A stretch of DNA of 64,000 nt from Pseudomonas sp. C1C7 (lineage in GTDB: Bacteria; Pseudomonadota; Gammaproteobacteria; Pseudomonadales; Pseudomonadaceae). The notes under the pieces were generated by a model. It did no database searches and was not told the origin of the DNA. It saw only the letters and a list, made by a program, of their open reading frames with translations. Positions within the stretch are counted from its first letter, which is position 1; each line of letters starts with the position of its first letter. The stretch is from assembly GCF_013359595.1 (NCBI RefSeq), contig NZ_JABFMP010000006.1, forward strand, positions 7,598 to 71,597. Direction: 5' to 3'. This document shows, piece after piece, positions 35,442 through 45,181 of the stretch. Made by a program: the position numbers and the translations under genes.

Positions 35442-36923
35442 ATGACCAATATCCATGACCAGGCCATGAAGTATGTCTATCAACAAGTACTGCAACGACT
35501 GCTGAGTTTTTTCTCCCGCGCGGAACGCACGGCGTTGCAATTGCTGATTCAGCGCCTGGGCGTGGCCGCGGGTGGCATGGAGCGGATCGGTGAGTTCAAG
35601 GTCCTGGCGGTGCAGAATGGATCCCGCGACAACTGTTACGCCCTGGCGCTGCTGCGCGCCGCGCAACTGACCATCGCCAGCCGAGCGCCTTCCACATTTC
35701 GCTTGCGCGTGGCGAGCCTGCGTCTCAACAGCAGTCACCCGGCGGCGCTGGAAAACGTTCATCGCAGTTACAACGCGCTGTTCCTTTATGACGACCCCAG
35801 GGTGGAAGTGCTGATGGTCGATAACCGCGAAGTGCTGGCGTTCGACCATGCGGCGCCGATTTCCCCGGCCGGACGTGCCACCAATCGCACCAACCTGCTG
35901 ATGCTCGGGCACCGCAGGGCGTGGGACGGGCTGTTTGATCTGTGGGATGACTGCTATCTGGCCAGCGGGGAGTTCCACGCGCAAATCTCCCGCTGGAACC
36001 ACGGGGTCGATGCCTTGATCAGTTGCGATTCCCCGCGTCAGCAGAAGCAGTACCACGAGGGCGTGCGGCGGGCGGCGATCAAGGCCGGTCTGCACTTTTC
36101 CAGCCAGCATAAACCCGACAGCACCGGACTTTTCCCTTTGCTGGACGAACTCGGCAACCAGGGTTATCAGCGCTTCTACAGCGAAGAGGTCCAGCTGCCC
36201 TGGCGTCCGGTCGATCAATTCGAAACCTGTCGTCGTGCGACGGTGATCGATATTCACGACATGCTGGTCAGCAACAGGGAAGAGCGCTGGCCGTTGCTCA
36301 CCGAGTTTCTCGGTTTCAAGCCCGACGAACTGTCGGCGCACCTGAGCGACAACGAACACGTGGGCTTGGCGGTGACGGCACACCTGCGAGGCCTGCAGGC
36401 CTGTTTTGTGGAAGACGGCACCTACGAGGACGGCGTCGCCAAATACCTGCAACGGGCCTTGGTCATGATGCGTCGCAAGCAGTTGCCTGAGCGTTTGTGC
36501 GAGCAGGCGGTGGAAGCGTTCGGCAATCCGTTGACCCTGGTAGAGCTGCGCGCTCGGGCAGCCGCCGAGGCGCAACGCAGCCTCGGCCTGAGCGAGGCGC
36601 AGATGGTCTGCCTGGTGTTTGCACCCTTTGCCAACAAGGCGTCGCAGCTTGAACGTTTCCTGCGCCAGTGCCATCCGGGCATGCTGGTGGCCTTGCCGGA
36701 TCTGCATCGGGCGATGCAGGGCTATCCGGTCGCCGACCAGATCCTGCAATGGCTGATGGACGTCAGCGGGCTGTCGGTCAGCCTGATTGCCAGGCTTTAT
36801 CGCATGCCGCGTCTGCCCATCCCGGAGGGCAGGCCTGTCGAAACGCCAAGCGAAGGGCAGGACGAGGATGCGGACACGGACGATGCTCCGTCGATGGCAG
36901 GCGAACGCTCGGCAGGTCGCTGA
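35442..36923 (+). CDS. protein of unknown function, 493 residues
   Basis: A 493-residue soluble protein I do not recognise. It opens MTNIHDQAMKYVYQQVLQRL, has no signal peptide or clear membrane segment, and ends with an acidic, probably disordered tail (EGQDEDADTDDAP). The region 60-190 has alternating strands and helices (FKVLAVQNGS, NALFLYDDPRVEVLMVDN); the C-terminal part is mostly helical. Codon use and GC content match core genes, so it is a real gene. It precedes a MocR-like regulator by 67 bp on the same strand, or overlaps it if the longer start is used. A 500-bp leader precedes it. Confidence 0.7.
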   Translation: MTNIHDQAMKYVYQQVLQRLLSFFSRAERTALQLLIQRLGVAAGGMERIGEFKVLAVQNGSRDNCYALALLRAAQLTIASRAPSTFRLRVASLRLNSSHPAALENVHRSYNALFLYDDPRVEVLMVDNREVLAFDHAAPISPAGRATNRTNLLMLGHRRAWDGLFDLWDDCYLASGEFHAQISRWNHGVDALISCDSPRQQKQYHEGVRRAAIKAGLHFSSQHKPDSTGLFPLLDELGNQGYQRFYSEEVQLPWRPVDQFETCRRATVIDIHDMLVSNREERWPLLTEFLGFKPDELSAHLSDNEHVGLAVTAHLRGLQACFVEDGTYEDGVAKYLQRALVMMRRKQLPERLCEQAVEAFGNPLTLVELRARAAAEAQRSLGLSEAQMVCLVFAPFANKASQLERFLRQCHPGMLVALPDLHRAMQGYPVADQILQWLMDVSGLSVSLIARLYRMPRLPIPEGRPVETPSEGQDEDADTDDAPSMAGERSAGR

Positions 36924-36990
36924 ACGTGCGTGGATTGACCGTCATCCTGGCGCCGCGAACCCCGCGGCGTCGTCCCCATGGCCCGATTCC

Positions 36991-38391
36991 ATGAAAGGGC
37001 CCCGTGAATCCGATTTCGCCTATCAGGCGGTTTACCGTTACCTGACCAGCCTCATTGGTGAAAACGCCAGCGAGATGCACGTGCGCCTGCCGTCGTTGCG
37101 CCAGCTGGCCGAGCGCTTGAATGTTTCCATCTCGACCATTCAGTACGCCTACTCGCTGCTGGAGAAAGAAGGGCGGGTGTACTCGGTGGCCAAGTCCGGT
37201 TACTACGCGCTGCCCGCACCGGCGATCAACCTGCACTACCAGGGCAACGACCTGCTCGAAAGCGTCTACATCAATGCCCGACGTCCCGGCATGCTGGTAT
37301 TGAGCTGCGATGAGCCGGTGCTTTTGCAGTCGATCGACAGCCCGTTGCTGCTGCAGGAGCGAGAGCTGCTGCGCCAGTACCCGCGCCAGCCACAACCGAA
37401 CTCGCAACCCTGCGGCGAATTGGAACTGCGCATGGCATTGGCCGCGCGTTACACCACGTCGCCCGTGCGCTGCTGGCACGCCGATGACGTCTATATCGGT
37501 GCCGATCTGCGCGGTGTGCTGGAAATCCTGATTGCCGTATTGGGCCTCAGGGACGCCACCGTGGTGATCGAATCGCCTTGTGACTGGGTGATTCTGCGGC
37601 TGTTTCAGGGGGCGGGCGTGCGGGTGATCGAATGGCCGCTGCAAGCCAATGGCCGCTTGCATCACGATCGGCTCAAGCATCTGCTGGAAACCGAACCGGT
37701 GCGCCTGGTCATGGTGTCCTCGGGTTTGAACATGCCCCGGGGCAGCCAGGCGCCGGATGACGATCGCCAGGGCGTCGCGCAATTGCTTGACCGCCATGAC
37801 TGCTGGGTTCTGGAAAACGACTGTTACGGAGAGCTCGGGTTCGAGGCACCGGCCGTGCGCTTTCGCGATCTGCTGGCACCGGAACGGCTGATGATCTTTT
37901 CCACCTTCGAAAAGATCATCGGCCCGGAGGCGCCCTATGGTTATCTGTTGTCCCGCCACCTGAGCGGCGAATGGCAGCGGCATTTCCTGTTGCGGGCCTT
38001 TCGCCTGTCTTCGATTCGCCAGAAGGCCATCGCCCGTTTGTACAGCAATGGCCGCATCGACCAGCATTTGCAGTCGCTGCGACGCAGGCTCAAGGAGAGC
38101 AAGCTGCAGATGATCGAATTGCTGGGCGAGCGAATGGGCGAGGCCCTGCAGTTCGTCGAGCCGCAAGGGGGCGCCACAATCTGGTTGCGATCGTCACGCC
38201 GGGTCGATGTGCGCCAGGTGTTCCAGCGCCTGCTCAAGGAACATGTGGTGATTGCGCCGGGCGAGCTGTTCAGCCTGCAGGGCTTGCATACCCAGCATTT
38301 GCGCCTGAGTCATAACGTCGGCAGCGACCATGATCTGGTCACCGCGTTGGGTCTGTTGGGCGACGCCCTGCGTCTGGAGTCGATCGATTGA
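36991..38391 (+). CDS. MocR-like GntR / PLP aminotransferase-fold regulator
   Basis: About 466 residues. The N-terminal GntR winged helix (LPSLRQLAERLNVSISTIQYAYSLLEKEGRVY) is followed by a type I aminotransferase fold. The PLP lysine is probably in IFSTFEKIIGPEAPYGYLLS, which replaces the usual SFSK motif. MocR proteins use PLP or its adducts as effector, often for vitamin B6, GABA or amino-acid genes. ATG 36991 (MKGPRESDFAYQAVYRYL) is the start best matching the family; ATG 36868, with AGGACGAGG in front, would add 41 residues and overlap the upstream gene by 56 bp. No obvious target gene is adjacent except the unknown 493-residue gene. Confidence 0.85.
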   Translation: MKGPRESDFAYQAVYRYLTSLIGENASEMHVRLPSLRQLAERLNVSISTIQYAYSLLEKEGRVYSVAKSGYYALPAPAINLHYQGNDLLESVYINARRPGMLVLSCDEPVLLQSIDSPLLLQERELLRQYPRQPQPNSQPCGELELRMALAARYTTSPVRCWHADDVYIGADLRGVLEILIAVLGLRDATVVIESPCDWVILRLFQGAGVRVIEWPLQANGRLHHDRLKHLLETEPVRLVMVSSGLNMPRGSQAPDDDRQGVAQLLDRHDCWVLENDCYGELGFEAPAVRFRDLLAPERLMIFSTFEKIIGPEAPYGYLLSRHLSGEWQRHFLLRAFRLSSIRQKAIARLYSNGRIDQHLQSLRRRLKESKLQMIELLGERMGEALQFVEPQGGATIWLRSSRRVDVRQVFQRLLKEHVVIAPGELFSLQGLHTQHLRLSHNVGSDHDLVTALGLLGDALRLESID

Positions 38392-38528
38392 GCGGGCAGG
38401 CTGGCAATTTATAACAGTGGGCCTGCGCCTCGCCGGGATCTATAACGTCGCGCGATGGTCAAACTGCCAGTAAACTGCGTCGCAGTATCCTGAACCATCT
38501 CCTGAACCACGCTATCCAGAGGTTTTGC

Positions 38529-40175
38529 ATGACACTCAGTCCTTTTGCGGGTAAACCGGCACCGGCAGAATTGTTGGTCGACATCCCGCGACTGGTTACG
38601 GCGTATTACACCGGCCAGCCTGATGCCGCCATCCCGACCCAGCGCGTGGCGTTCGGCACGTCCGGGCACCGAGGCAGCTCCTTCGACCTGAGTTTCAACG
38701 AGTGGCACGTGCTGGCGATCAGTCAGGCAATCTGCCTGTACCGCGAGGCCCAGGGCATCGATGGTCCGCTGTTCGTCGGTATCGACACCCACGCGCTGTC
38801 CACCCCGGCCGGCGCCAGCGCCCTGGAAGTGCTGGCCGCCAACGGCGTGACGGTGATGATCGCCGAAGGCGACGAATACACCCCGACCCCGGCGGTTTCC
38901 CACGCGATCCTCTGCTACAACCGCGGGCGCACCACGGGCCTGGCGGACGGCATCGTCATCACACCGTCCCACAACCCGCCGCAAAGCGGTGGCTACAAAT
39001 ACAACCCTACCAACGGTGGCCCGGCCGATACCCACATCACCAAGTGGATCGAAGCCAAGGCCAACGAACTGCTGGCCAACAAGCTGGCCGGCGTCAAGCG
39101 CATCAGCTACGAGCAGGCGCTCAAGGCCAGCACCACCCATCGTCACGACTATGTGAATACTTACGTCGCCGACCTGATCAACGTCATCGATTTCGACGCC
39201 ATCCGTAACGCCAAGCTGCGTCTGGGTGTCGATCCGCTGGGCGGAGCAGGGGTGCGCTACTGGTCGGCGATTGCCGAGCACTACCGTCTCGATCTGGATG
39301 TGGTGAACAAGGAAGTGGATTCGACTTTCCGCTTCATGACCGTCGACTGGGATGGCCAGATTCGCATGGACCCGTCTTCGACTCACGCCATGCAGGGCCT
39401 GATCGGCCTTAAAGAGCGCTTCGACGTGGCCTTCGCCTGCGACCCGGACCATGATCGCCACGGCATCGTCACGCCGTCCGGTGGCCTGCTGGCGCCGAAC
39501 AACTACCTGGCGGTGTCCATCGATTACCTGTTCCAGAACCGTCCGCAATGGCGCGCCGATGCCGCCGTGGGCAAGACCGTGGTCAGCAGCGGCCTGATCG
39601 ACCGCGTGGCCAAGCGCCTGGGTCGTCGCCTGTACGAAGTGCCGGTGGGCTTCAAGTGGTTTGCCGATGGTCTGTTCGATGGCTCCCTGGGCTTTGGCGG
39701 CGAAGAAAGCGCCGGCGCCTCGTTCCTGCGCAAGGACGGCGGCGTCTGGAGCACCGACAAGGACGGTCTGATCCCGGCCCTGCTGGCGGCGGAAATGACC
39801 GCACGTACCGGTCGCGACCCGAGCCAGGCTTATCGTGCGCTGACCGATGAACTGGGCGAACCGTTCTCGGTGCGGGTCGATGCCAAGGCCAATCCTGAGC
39901 AGAAGGCGCTGTTGAGCAAGCTGTCGCCGGCTCAGGTCACCTCGACTGAATTGGCCGGTGAGCCGATCCAAAGCATTCTCAGCCATGCACCGGGCAACGA
40001 ACAGGCCATCGGCGGTTTGAAAGTCATGACCGAAAACGGCTGGTTCGCGGCACGTCCGTCGGGCACCGAGGATATCTACAAGATCTATGCGGAAAGCTTT
40101 GTCAGCGATGAACACCTGAAGCAGCTGGTTGCCGAAGCCCAGACCCTGGTGGACGGCGCAATCTCCACCAAGTAA
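38529..40175 (+). CDS. pgm: phosphoglucomutase (alpha-D-glucose phosphate specific)
   Basis: A 548-residue enzyme interconverting glucose-1-phosphate and glucose-6-phosphate. The conserved [12 protein letters not shown] (42-53), the phosphoserine loop [15 protein letters not shown] (Ser147), the metal loop DPDHDRHG and the sugar-specificity [10 protein letters not shown] are all present. Length equals E. coli Pgm (546). It feeds glycogen, trehalose and surface-polysaccharide pathways. Single gene with its own terminator; AGAGG lies at 38518-38522 before the ATG. Confidence 0.96.
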   Translation: MTLSPFAGKPAPAELLVDIPRLVTAYYTGQPDAAIPTQRVAFGTSGHRGSSFDLSFNEWHVLAISQAICLYREAQGIDGPLFVGIDTHALSTPAGASALEVLAANGVTVMIAEGDEYTPTPAVSHAILCYNRGRTTGLADGIVITPSHNPPQSGGYKYNPTNGGPADTHITKWIEAKANELLANKLAGVKRISYEQALKASTTHRHDYVNTYVADLINVIDFDAIRNAKLRLGVDPLGGAGVRYWSAIAEHYRLDLDVVNKEVDSTFRFMTVDWDGQIRMDPSSTHAMQGLIGLKERFDVAFACDPDHDRHGIVTPSGGLLAPNNYLAVSIDYLFQNRPQWRADAAVGKTVVSSGLIDRVAKRLGRRLYEVPVGFKWFADGLFDGSLGFGGEESAGASFLRKDGGVWSTDKDGLIPALLAAEMTARTGRDPSQAYRALTDELGEPFSVRVDAKANPEQKALLSKLSPAQVTSTELAGEPIQSILSHAPGNEQAIGGLKVMTENGWFAARPSGTEDIYKIYAESFVSDEHLKQLVAEAQTLVDGAISTK

Positions 40176-40180
40176 CGCAA

Positions 40181-40216
40181 CCCCCTGGAGCGAGGCTTGC
40201 CTCGCTCCTACAGGGT
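40181..40216. repeat. REP element
   Basis: CCCTGGAGCGAGGC-TTG-CCTCGCTCCTACAGGG forms an imperfect hairpin of the Pseudomonas REP type between pgm and its terminator. Confidence 0.75.
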
Positions 40217-40232
40217 TTGGTGGTGTAATGCA

Positions 40233-40266
40233 CAAAAAGGGCGACCTCCATGGTTGCCCTTTTTTG
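40233..40266. terminator. bidirectional terminator between pgm and pirin gene
   Basis: CAAAAAGGGCGACC-TCCA-TGGTTGCCCTTTTTTG: a stem flanked by A-run and T-run, so it can end transcripts from both convergent genes. Confidence 0.88.
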
Positions 40267-40962
40267 TCAGGCCAGATCCACCAGCACGATTTCGCTGTCT
40301 TCGATCGCCGTCACTCGCAATACATCCTCTTCAGCCACCGCAACACCGTCTCGAGCTTGTGCGCGCAAGCCATTGACTTCAATCACACCGGTCGCCGGAA
40401 CCAGGTAGGCACGACGGCCGCTGTCCAAACGATACTCGGCGCTTTCGCCGGCTTTGAGGTTCGCCGCCACCAACCGCGCATCGGCACGGATACGAAGGCT
40501 CTGATCATCACCCGCCTTGCCGCTGGCCAAAGTCACGAAACCTTCGCGCCCGTCTTTCGGGAAGGGTTTGGCGCCCCAGGACGGTGCCAGGCCGGATTCA
40601 TTGGGGATGATCCAGATCTGGAAGATCTTGGTCGGCGTCGCTTCCAGGTTGTATTCGCTGTGGGCGATACCGGTGCCGGCGCTCATGACCTGGACGTCAC
40701 CGGCTTCGGTGCGGCCCTTGTTGCCCAGGTTGTCCTGGTGGCTGATCGCGCCTTCACGTACATAGGTGATGATTTCCATGTCCCGGTGCGGATGCTGCGG
40801 GAAACCGGTGCCGGGGGCGATCACGTCGTCGTTCCAGACCCGCAGGTTGCCCCAGTTCATGCGCTTGGGATCGTAATACTCGGCGAACGAAAAGTGGTGA
40901 TGGGCATTCAGCCAGCCATGGTCGGCACCACCGAGGGAATTGAAAGGTCTGAGTTCAAGCAT
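40267..40962 (-). CDS. pirin-family bicupin (YhhW-like)
   Basis: A 231-residue pirin. The N-terminal cupin carries the metal-binding HPHRDMEIITYVREG and the later His/Glu in GTGIAHSEYN; the C-terminal cupin ends EDSEIVLVDLA. Length and the short form match the YhhW subgroup, which shows quercetin 2,3-dioxygenase activity in vitro. Start MLELRPFNSLGGADHGWL at 40962 with AGGAGA upstream. In vivo substrate unknown. Confidence 0.92.
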   Translation of the reverse strand: MLELRPFNSLGGADHGWLNAHHHFSFAEYYDPKRMNWGNLRVWNDDVIAPGTGFPQHPHRDMEIITYVREGAISHQDNLGNKGRTEAGDVQVMSAGTGIAHSEYNLEATPTKIFQIWIIPNESGLAPSWGAKPFPKDGREGFVTLASGKAGDDQSLRIRADARLVAANLKAGESAEYRLDSGRRAYLVPATGVIEVNGLRAQARDGVAVAEEDVLRVTAIEDSEIVLVDLA

Positions 40963-41253
40963 GATCGTCTCCTGTAAAGGTTCGTCATGGTGGGCAGAGA
41001 AGGGTGCAGAGCGCCTGAGCCACGAAGAGACCGTTGGTTGATGACGGGCATCATCCTTCAGGCAACGATCGATAAAAAGCGTAAAAAATACCTCATAACA
41101 ATCGAGTATCTTGATATAAAACAGCCTCGAAACATTCTCACCCGGCTTTCAGTTGATCGCATAACCCAATGAGTCATAAGCATTTCACTAGAACTCAACG
41201 GCAAATGCAGACACCATAGCCCGCAACAGCCTCACACCCTGGAGCCTTTCCGC
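40963..41253. promoter_or_regulatory. divergent promoter region between pirin and helicase genes
   Basis: About 290 bp, AT-rich in the middle (41065-41150), separating divergently transcribed genes. I see no confident operator. A 61-codon plus-strand frame here is not credible. Confidence 0.4.
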
Positions 41254-43719
41254 GTGTCGCAACACACCCCCGATCTCCCTCCCGAACTTCTTCCGTTGGC
41301 CGAGATGTCGCTCTTCAAGCGCCTGGCCGCCCGGTTCTTTGGTCACGGCCTGACACGCCTGCGCGCGCAACACCGTGCGTCGTGGCTGCATGGTCAGGCG
41401 GACGGCTTTCGCAGCGGGCACACCGCCGGGGTCGAGTATGGCTATAAGGAAGGCCGGCTCGAAGGTCTGGAAGAGGGCCGGCAGGTCCTGCTGATTCGCG
41501 ACTCGCGTTCAACCGAGCATCGGCCACCGAATATCGACGATCACCTGTTCGATGACTGGCGCCTGCCGCTGACGGCCGAGCTGAAAAAGCGCATGAAGGC
41601 CGACGTTGCGCGTCTATTGCCAGCCCACGCGCAACCGAGCGCCGCGCAGTGGAAGATGATCTTCAGCGACACCCCTTCGACGTCGGTGATCGCCGGTGCG
41701 GGCGCGGGCAAGTCGACGACGCTGGTGCTGCGTATTGTGTTGCTGAGCCATTACCTGGGCTTCGAATTGAGCTCGATGACCGTGGTGACCTTCACCCGCG
41801 AATCGCGCAAGGACTTCATCAATAAACTGATAGAACTGTTTGCCCTGTGGGGACGCACCCTTGGCTTGAAGGAAGCGCGGGATCTGGTGCGCACCTTCCA
41901 CTCGCGGATTCTACCGATGGTCCGCAGCCTGCCGGGCTTTGAGCGCCTGCAAGCCTTCGAAAACCTCAGCCTGCGCCCGCAAGGCGGCGACGAGGAAGTC
42001 GACAGCAACCCGTTCGACCTGCGCATCAACGATGCCCAGCGCCAGCAACTCAATGCCTGCTATCACGCCCTGCATACCCGTGATGTACGTTTCCGCGAGC
42101 TGATCCAGCCGCTGTCGCGCCACGCCCTGCAACTCAAGGAACTGGAGCGCGATCACCCGGATGTGCAGAAACGCGTGGCGGTCACCGAGCTGGCGGCCAA
42201 GCGCGACGAAGAGCTGTGCGATCTGGTCGAGGATCTATGGGTACGCGCCGGCGCCTGGCCAATCAAAGGCATAAAGCCCAATCGTCAGGTCTTTGATATC
42301 AACGGCTCGAAATTCCATAGCCACGGCTACATTCCATCGCTGGATGCCTGGGTGATACTGGGCTTCGATCCCCGGGAAAACCCGCAGGTGACACGCCCGA
42401 ACGCCAAGCTGACGGTGCGCGCGGAGTGGGCGGTAAAACGCACCCTGTTTCAAGCCTTCTGTCGTAAACCATTGATTTGGCTGGATAGTTACGATTCATC
42501 GAAACGTGTTCTGGCCTCGCTGGCTGGCGACGCCAGTGCCGGGCCGGGCTTCGATTACAAGGTCAAGGGCGAGCTGGCTTCGGCGCCCTTGCTGGATTGT
42601 TTTGTCGCCGCCGCCGGCTTTATCGAGAACCTGGGGCTGGACGTGCCGGACGCCGTCAGCCAGATGAGTTTCGCCAAGGATGATCCGGACCGGTTTTTCT
42701 TCGAGGCCCTGAGCCTGTTCTGGCGGGCGCTGGAAGATCATCTGCTGGACCAGAAACCGCCGATCATGACCTATAACCGCATGTTCGCGCTGTTCAGCGA
42801 GCATTCGCCGGAGAACCTCAAGCTGCTGGGCGATGACTTGTTGCGACCGATGTCGCACCTGATGATCGACGAATTCCAGGACGTTTCGCCGCAGATCGTC
42901 TCGTGGATCCGCGCCAGCCTGGCCGAGATCCGCAGTCGTGGGCCGGCCATGCACGTGGGGCGCGGCGCCCAGCGTTCGTCGCTGCTGTGCGTCGGCGATG
43001 ACTGGCAGTCGATCTACGGCTGGCGCGGCAGTTCGCCGAGTTACTTCATGGAATTCAACAAGACGTTTTCCTCGCCGAGCACCACCAAGGTCATGCTCAG
43101 CGACAACTACCGCAGCCATCAATACATCATCGACGCGGCCGAACACATCGTACGCGCAGCGCCCGCGATTGCCGGCAAGAAGGCCAAGGCCTGCGGCGAG
43201 CCGAAGGATCTGCGGCCGGTCAATGTGCTCGATCGCGATGATCAGGGTATGGCCAAGCAGCTGATCGAACACTATCGAAAGGGCGACTCGATCTTGATGC
43301 TCTATCGAAAAAGCAGCGATAAGTCATTGATTGAAGAGCATATTCAGTCTGTAGTTAATGTTGATTCTAGCTTGCCTCATGAGGCGCGCCGCCTGAAGCA
43401 ACTGACCTATCACAGTGCCAAGGGCCTGCAGGCCGACGCGGTATTTCTGCTGGGCGACTGTCAGCATCTGACCAGTTCGCCCTACAAGAACCAGGTCTAT
43501 CGCATGGCGGGTTTGGGCAAGGCCGGCGACAACGAAGCCTACGACAACGCGCAGAAAGACGAGATCCTGCGTCTGGCGTATGTGGGTATCACCCGCGCGG
43601 TGAGTCATTGCTACTGGTACGTCGACGGGCAGGACACCCAGGCGGCCAATCTACCCAAGGCGTCCGACCGCATCGGCAAGGGCAAGCCGTTCTTTGCTGA
43701 TCAGCGACGCGAGGCATAA
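41254..43719 (+). CDS. UvrD/Rep-type SF1 helicase
   Basis: An 821-residue helicase starting at GTG 41254. Residues 1-130 form a non-helicase extension (GHTAGVEYGYKEGRLEGLEEG). Walker A VIAGAGAGKSTTLVLR is near residue 147, Walker B LMIDEFQDVSPQIV near 545, motif III LLCVGDDWQSIYGWRGSS, motif IV LSDNYRSHQYI, and C-terminal LTYHSAKGLQADAVFLLGD and RLAYVGITRAVSHCYWYVDG. The gap of about 200 residues between motifs Ia and II holds a 1B insertion. Codon use is core-like. It ends at a strong terminator. Role probably DNA repair or replication restart; not tied to a named protein. Confidence 0.88.
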   Translation: MSQHTPDLPPELLPLAEMSLFKRLAARFFGHGLTRLRAQHRASWLHGQADGFRSGHTAGVEYGYKEGRLEGLEEGRQVLLIRDSRSTEHRPPNIDDHLFDDWRLPLTAELKKRMKADVARLLPAHAQPSAAQWKMIFSDTPSTSVIAGAGAGKSTTLVLRIVLLSHYLGFELSSMTVVTFTRESRKDFINKLIELFALWGRTLGLKEARDLVRTFHSRILPMVRSLPGFERLQAFENLSLRPQGGDEEVDSNPFDLRINDAQRQQLNACYHALHTRDVRFRELIQPLSRHALQLKELERDHPDVQKRVAVTELAAKRDEELCDLVEDLWVRAGAWPIKGIKPNRQVFDINGSKFHSHGYIPSLDAWVILGFDPRENPQVTRPNAKLTVRAEWAVKRTLFQAFCRKPLIWLDSYDSSKRVLASLAGDASAGPGFDYKVKGELASAPLLDCFVAAAGFIENLGLDVPDAVSQMSFAKDDPDRFFFEALSLFWRALEDHLLDQKPPIMTYNRMFALFSEHSPENLKLLGDDLLRPMSHLMIDEFQDVSPQIVSWIRASLAEIRSRGPAMHVGRGAQRSSLLCVGDDWQSIYGWRGSSPSYFMEFNKTFSSPSTTKVMLSDNYRSHQYIIDAAEHIVRAAPAIAGKKAKACGEPKDLRPVNVLDRDDQGMAKQLIEHYRKGDSILMLYRKSSDKSLIEEHIQSVVNVDSSLPHEARRLKQLTYHSAKGLQADAVFLLGDCQHLTSSPYKNQVYRMAGLGKAGDNEAYDNAQKDEILRLAYVGITRAVSHCYWYVDGQDTQAANLPKASDRIGKGKPFFADQRREA

Positions 43720-43732
43720 AACGATCCGCCAC

Positions 43733-43762
43733 AAAAAAAGCCCACATAATGTGGGCTTTTTT
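43733..43762. terminator. bidirectional terminator
   Basis: AAAAAAA-GCCCACAT-A-ATGTGGGC-TTTTTT: perfect 8-bp stem flanked by A and T runs, serving the helicase gene (plus) and the DUF1652 gene (minus). Confidence 0.93.
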
Positions 43763-43779
43763 ACAGACTAAAACGACCC

Positions 43780-44052
43780 TCAGGCATAACTCCTCAAGGC
43801 CACCGGTGGAATGAACGCTTCCAGCTCATCTTCCACCGCTTCGATTATTCGTTCGACATCCGCGGCATTCATCACCGTCGCGCAAGGAATGCCGGCAATG
43901 GCGATCATGGTCTCGCCACTGGCACGATCAAACAGACGGGCAATCATGCTGCCCGGCGCATCCATGCTCGCCTCGAAACCCATGGGATGAAAATGCCAGC
44001 GCATCAGCTGGCAGGCGTTTGGAAACGTGACCTTGCTGAACCCTTTGTTCAT
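43780..44052 (-). CDS. DUF1652 family protein
   Basis: A 90-residue protein with the Pseudomonas-specific DUF1652 pattern: FPNACQLMRWHFHPMGFEAS, then MIARLFDRASGETMIAIAGI and an acidic helix ADVERIIEAVEDELEAF. These small proteins are common in pseudomonads and of unknown function. Cytoplasmic, single gene, ending at a terminator. Confidence 0.85.
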   Translation of the reverse strand: MNKGFSKVTFPNACQLMRWHFHPMGFEASMDAPGSMIARLFDRASGETMIAIAGIPCATVMNAADVERIIEAVEDELEAFIPPVALRSYA

Positions 44053-44315
44053 GTGTAGCCCACCTTCTTCATCGAGCGCTTCCTTTAGCTCACGTTAGGA
44101 GGGAAGAGCCCTCATTGGCTCAACCAGTGACAGACCTTAAAAGTAGCATCGGCATGTGAAAAGAATGTGTTTTTTTCAGGCCGTTTGGCGATTGCATCTC
44201 ATTTTTTATGCGGGGCGAGGCGCGCAAACGTTTCACGCAAGACCACGCCCACGGTTTGGCGATTGAAGCAGGCGTGGAAGTTGGGCAAGCTCGGCTTTTT
44301 TTCATCGAGACCTTT

Positions 44316-45131
44316 ATGCACGCCGAGGATGATGGCCCGCAGCAAACCCAGGCCACGGCCGAGACGGTCATGCGTTATCACTTGCGCTGGAAGCACCGGG
44401 ATCTGGACGGGGTGATGGCGCTCTATCACCCGGATGTTCAGTACAACGACTTTTTCCAGAACCGCGTGATGGGCCTGGACGAATTGCGCGAATACGTACG
44501 CAGCAGCATGCCTCGCGATCCCGATGAAGCCCTGGAACACTCGGACCGCATTCGCCTGGACGGCAACACCGCGTTCATCCAGTACCGCATCACCCTGCGT
44601 GGCGGCGAAGGCCTGGTGTCGTTTCGTGCCAGCGAAGCGATCACCGTGCGCGACGGTTTGATCTGGCGGGTCAATGAATACGCCTCACTGGTCCGTGAGC
44701 AGGCCACGCGCAAGCATTCGACCGCCCAGCGCCCGGCAGTCAGTCGACTCGGCCTGTCGCCCCGGCAATTGAGTTTCATGGCCGATGACCTGCAGCAGTA
44801 TTTCCAGCGCCAGCAGCCTTATCTCGACCCTGAGCTGGATTTGCAGCGAGTGGCGAAGGAGTGCGGGTACAGCCGCAATCAGATCTCCTATCTGCTCAAT
44901 CAGGTGCTTGGCCAGAGCTTCTACCGCTACGTCAACCAGGCTCGGCTGCAGCATTTGCTGACAGCGCTGGATCAGGCCACGCCACCGCTGCGCATCGACG
45001 AACTGGCGTTTGCCGCGGGCTTCAACTCGCTTTCCGCGTTCTACAGCTGTTTCCGCCAGCACACCGGCCAGTCGCCCAAGGCTTATGTGAAGCAAATTTC
45101 TCTGCGTGCACGCGCGCAAGACAATTCCTGA
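44316..45131 (+). CDS. AraC-type regulator with NTF2/SnoaL-like domain
   Basis: About 271 residues from ATG 44316. The N-terminal part (about 10-120) is SnoaL/NTF2-like (MRYHLRWKHRDLDGVMALYH, AFIQYRITLRGGEG, WRVNEYASL). The C-terminal part (about 165-260) is an AraC DNA-binding domain with ELDLQRVAKECGYSRNQISY and IDELAFAAGFNSLSAFYSCF. A small-molecule-binding NTF2-like sensor in place of the usual cupin is less common. It lies 50 bp upstream of the amine-oxidase/polyamine-binding genes on the same strand and may control them. A longer in-frame start (44208) would add 36 residues lacking domain similarity. Confidence 0.85.
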   Translation: MHAEDDGPQQTQATAETVMRYHLRWKHRDLDGVMALYHPDVQYNDFFQNRVMGLDELREYVRSSMPRDPDEALEHSDRIRLDGNTAFIQYRITLRGGEGLVSFRASEAITVRDGLIWRVNEYASLVREQATRKHSTAQRPAVSRLGLSPRQLSFMADDLQQYFQRQQPYLDPELDLQRVAKECGYSRNQISYLLNQVLGQSFYRYVNQARLQHLLTALDQATPPLRIDELAFAAGFNSLSAFYSCFRQHTGQSPKAYVKQISLRARAQDNS

Positions 45132-45181
45132 GATCACCCACTAGGATCGACGCCATCGAAGTTTGAGTGGCGGGATCCTGC

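Noticed and set aside
41254..43719. Chromosomal UvrD-type helicase as a defence gene
   Set aside because: Core-like codon use, own terminator and housekeeping neighbours; no nuclease partner adjacent.
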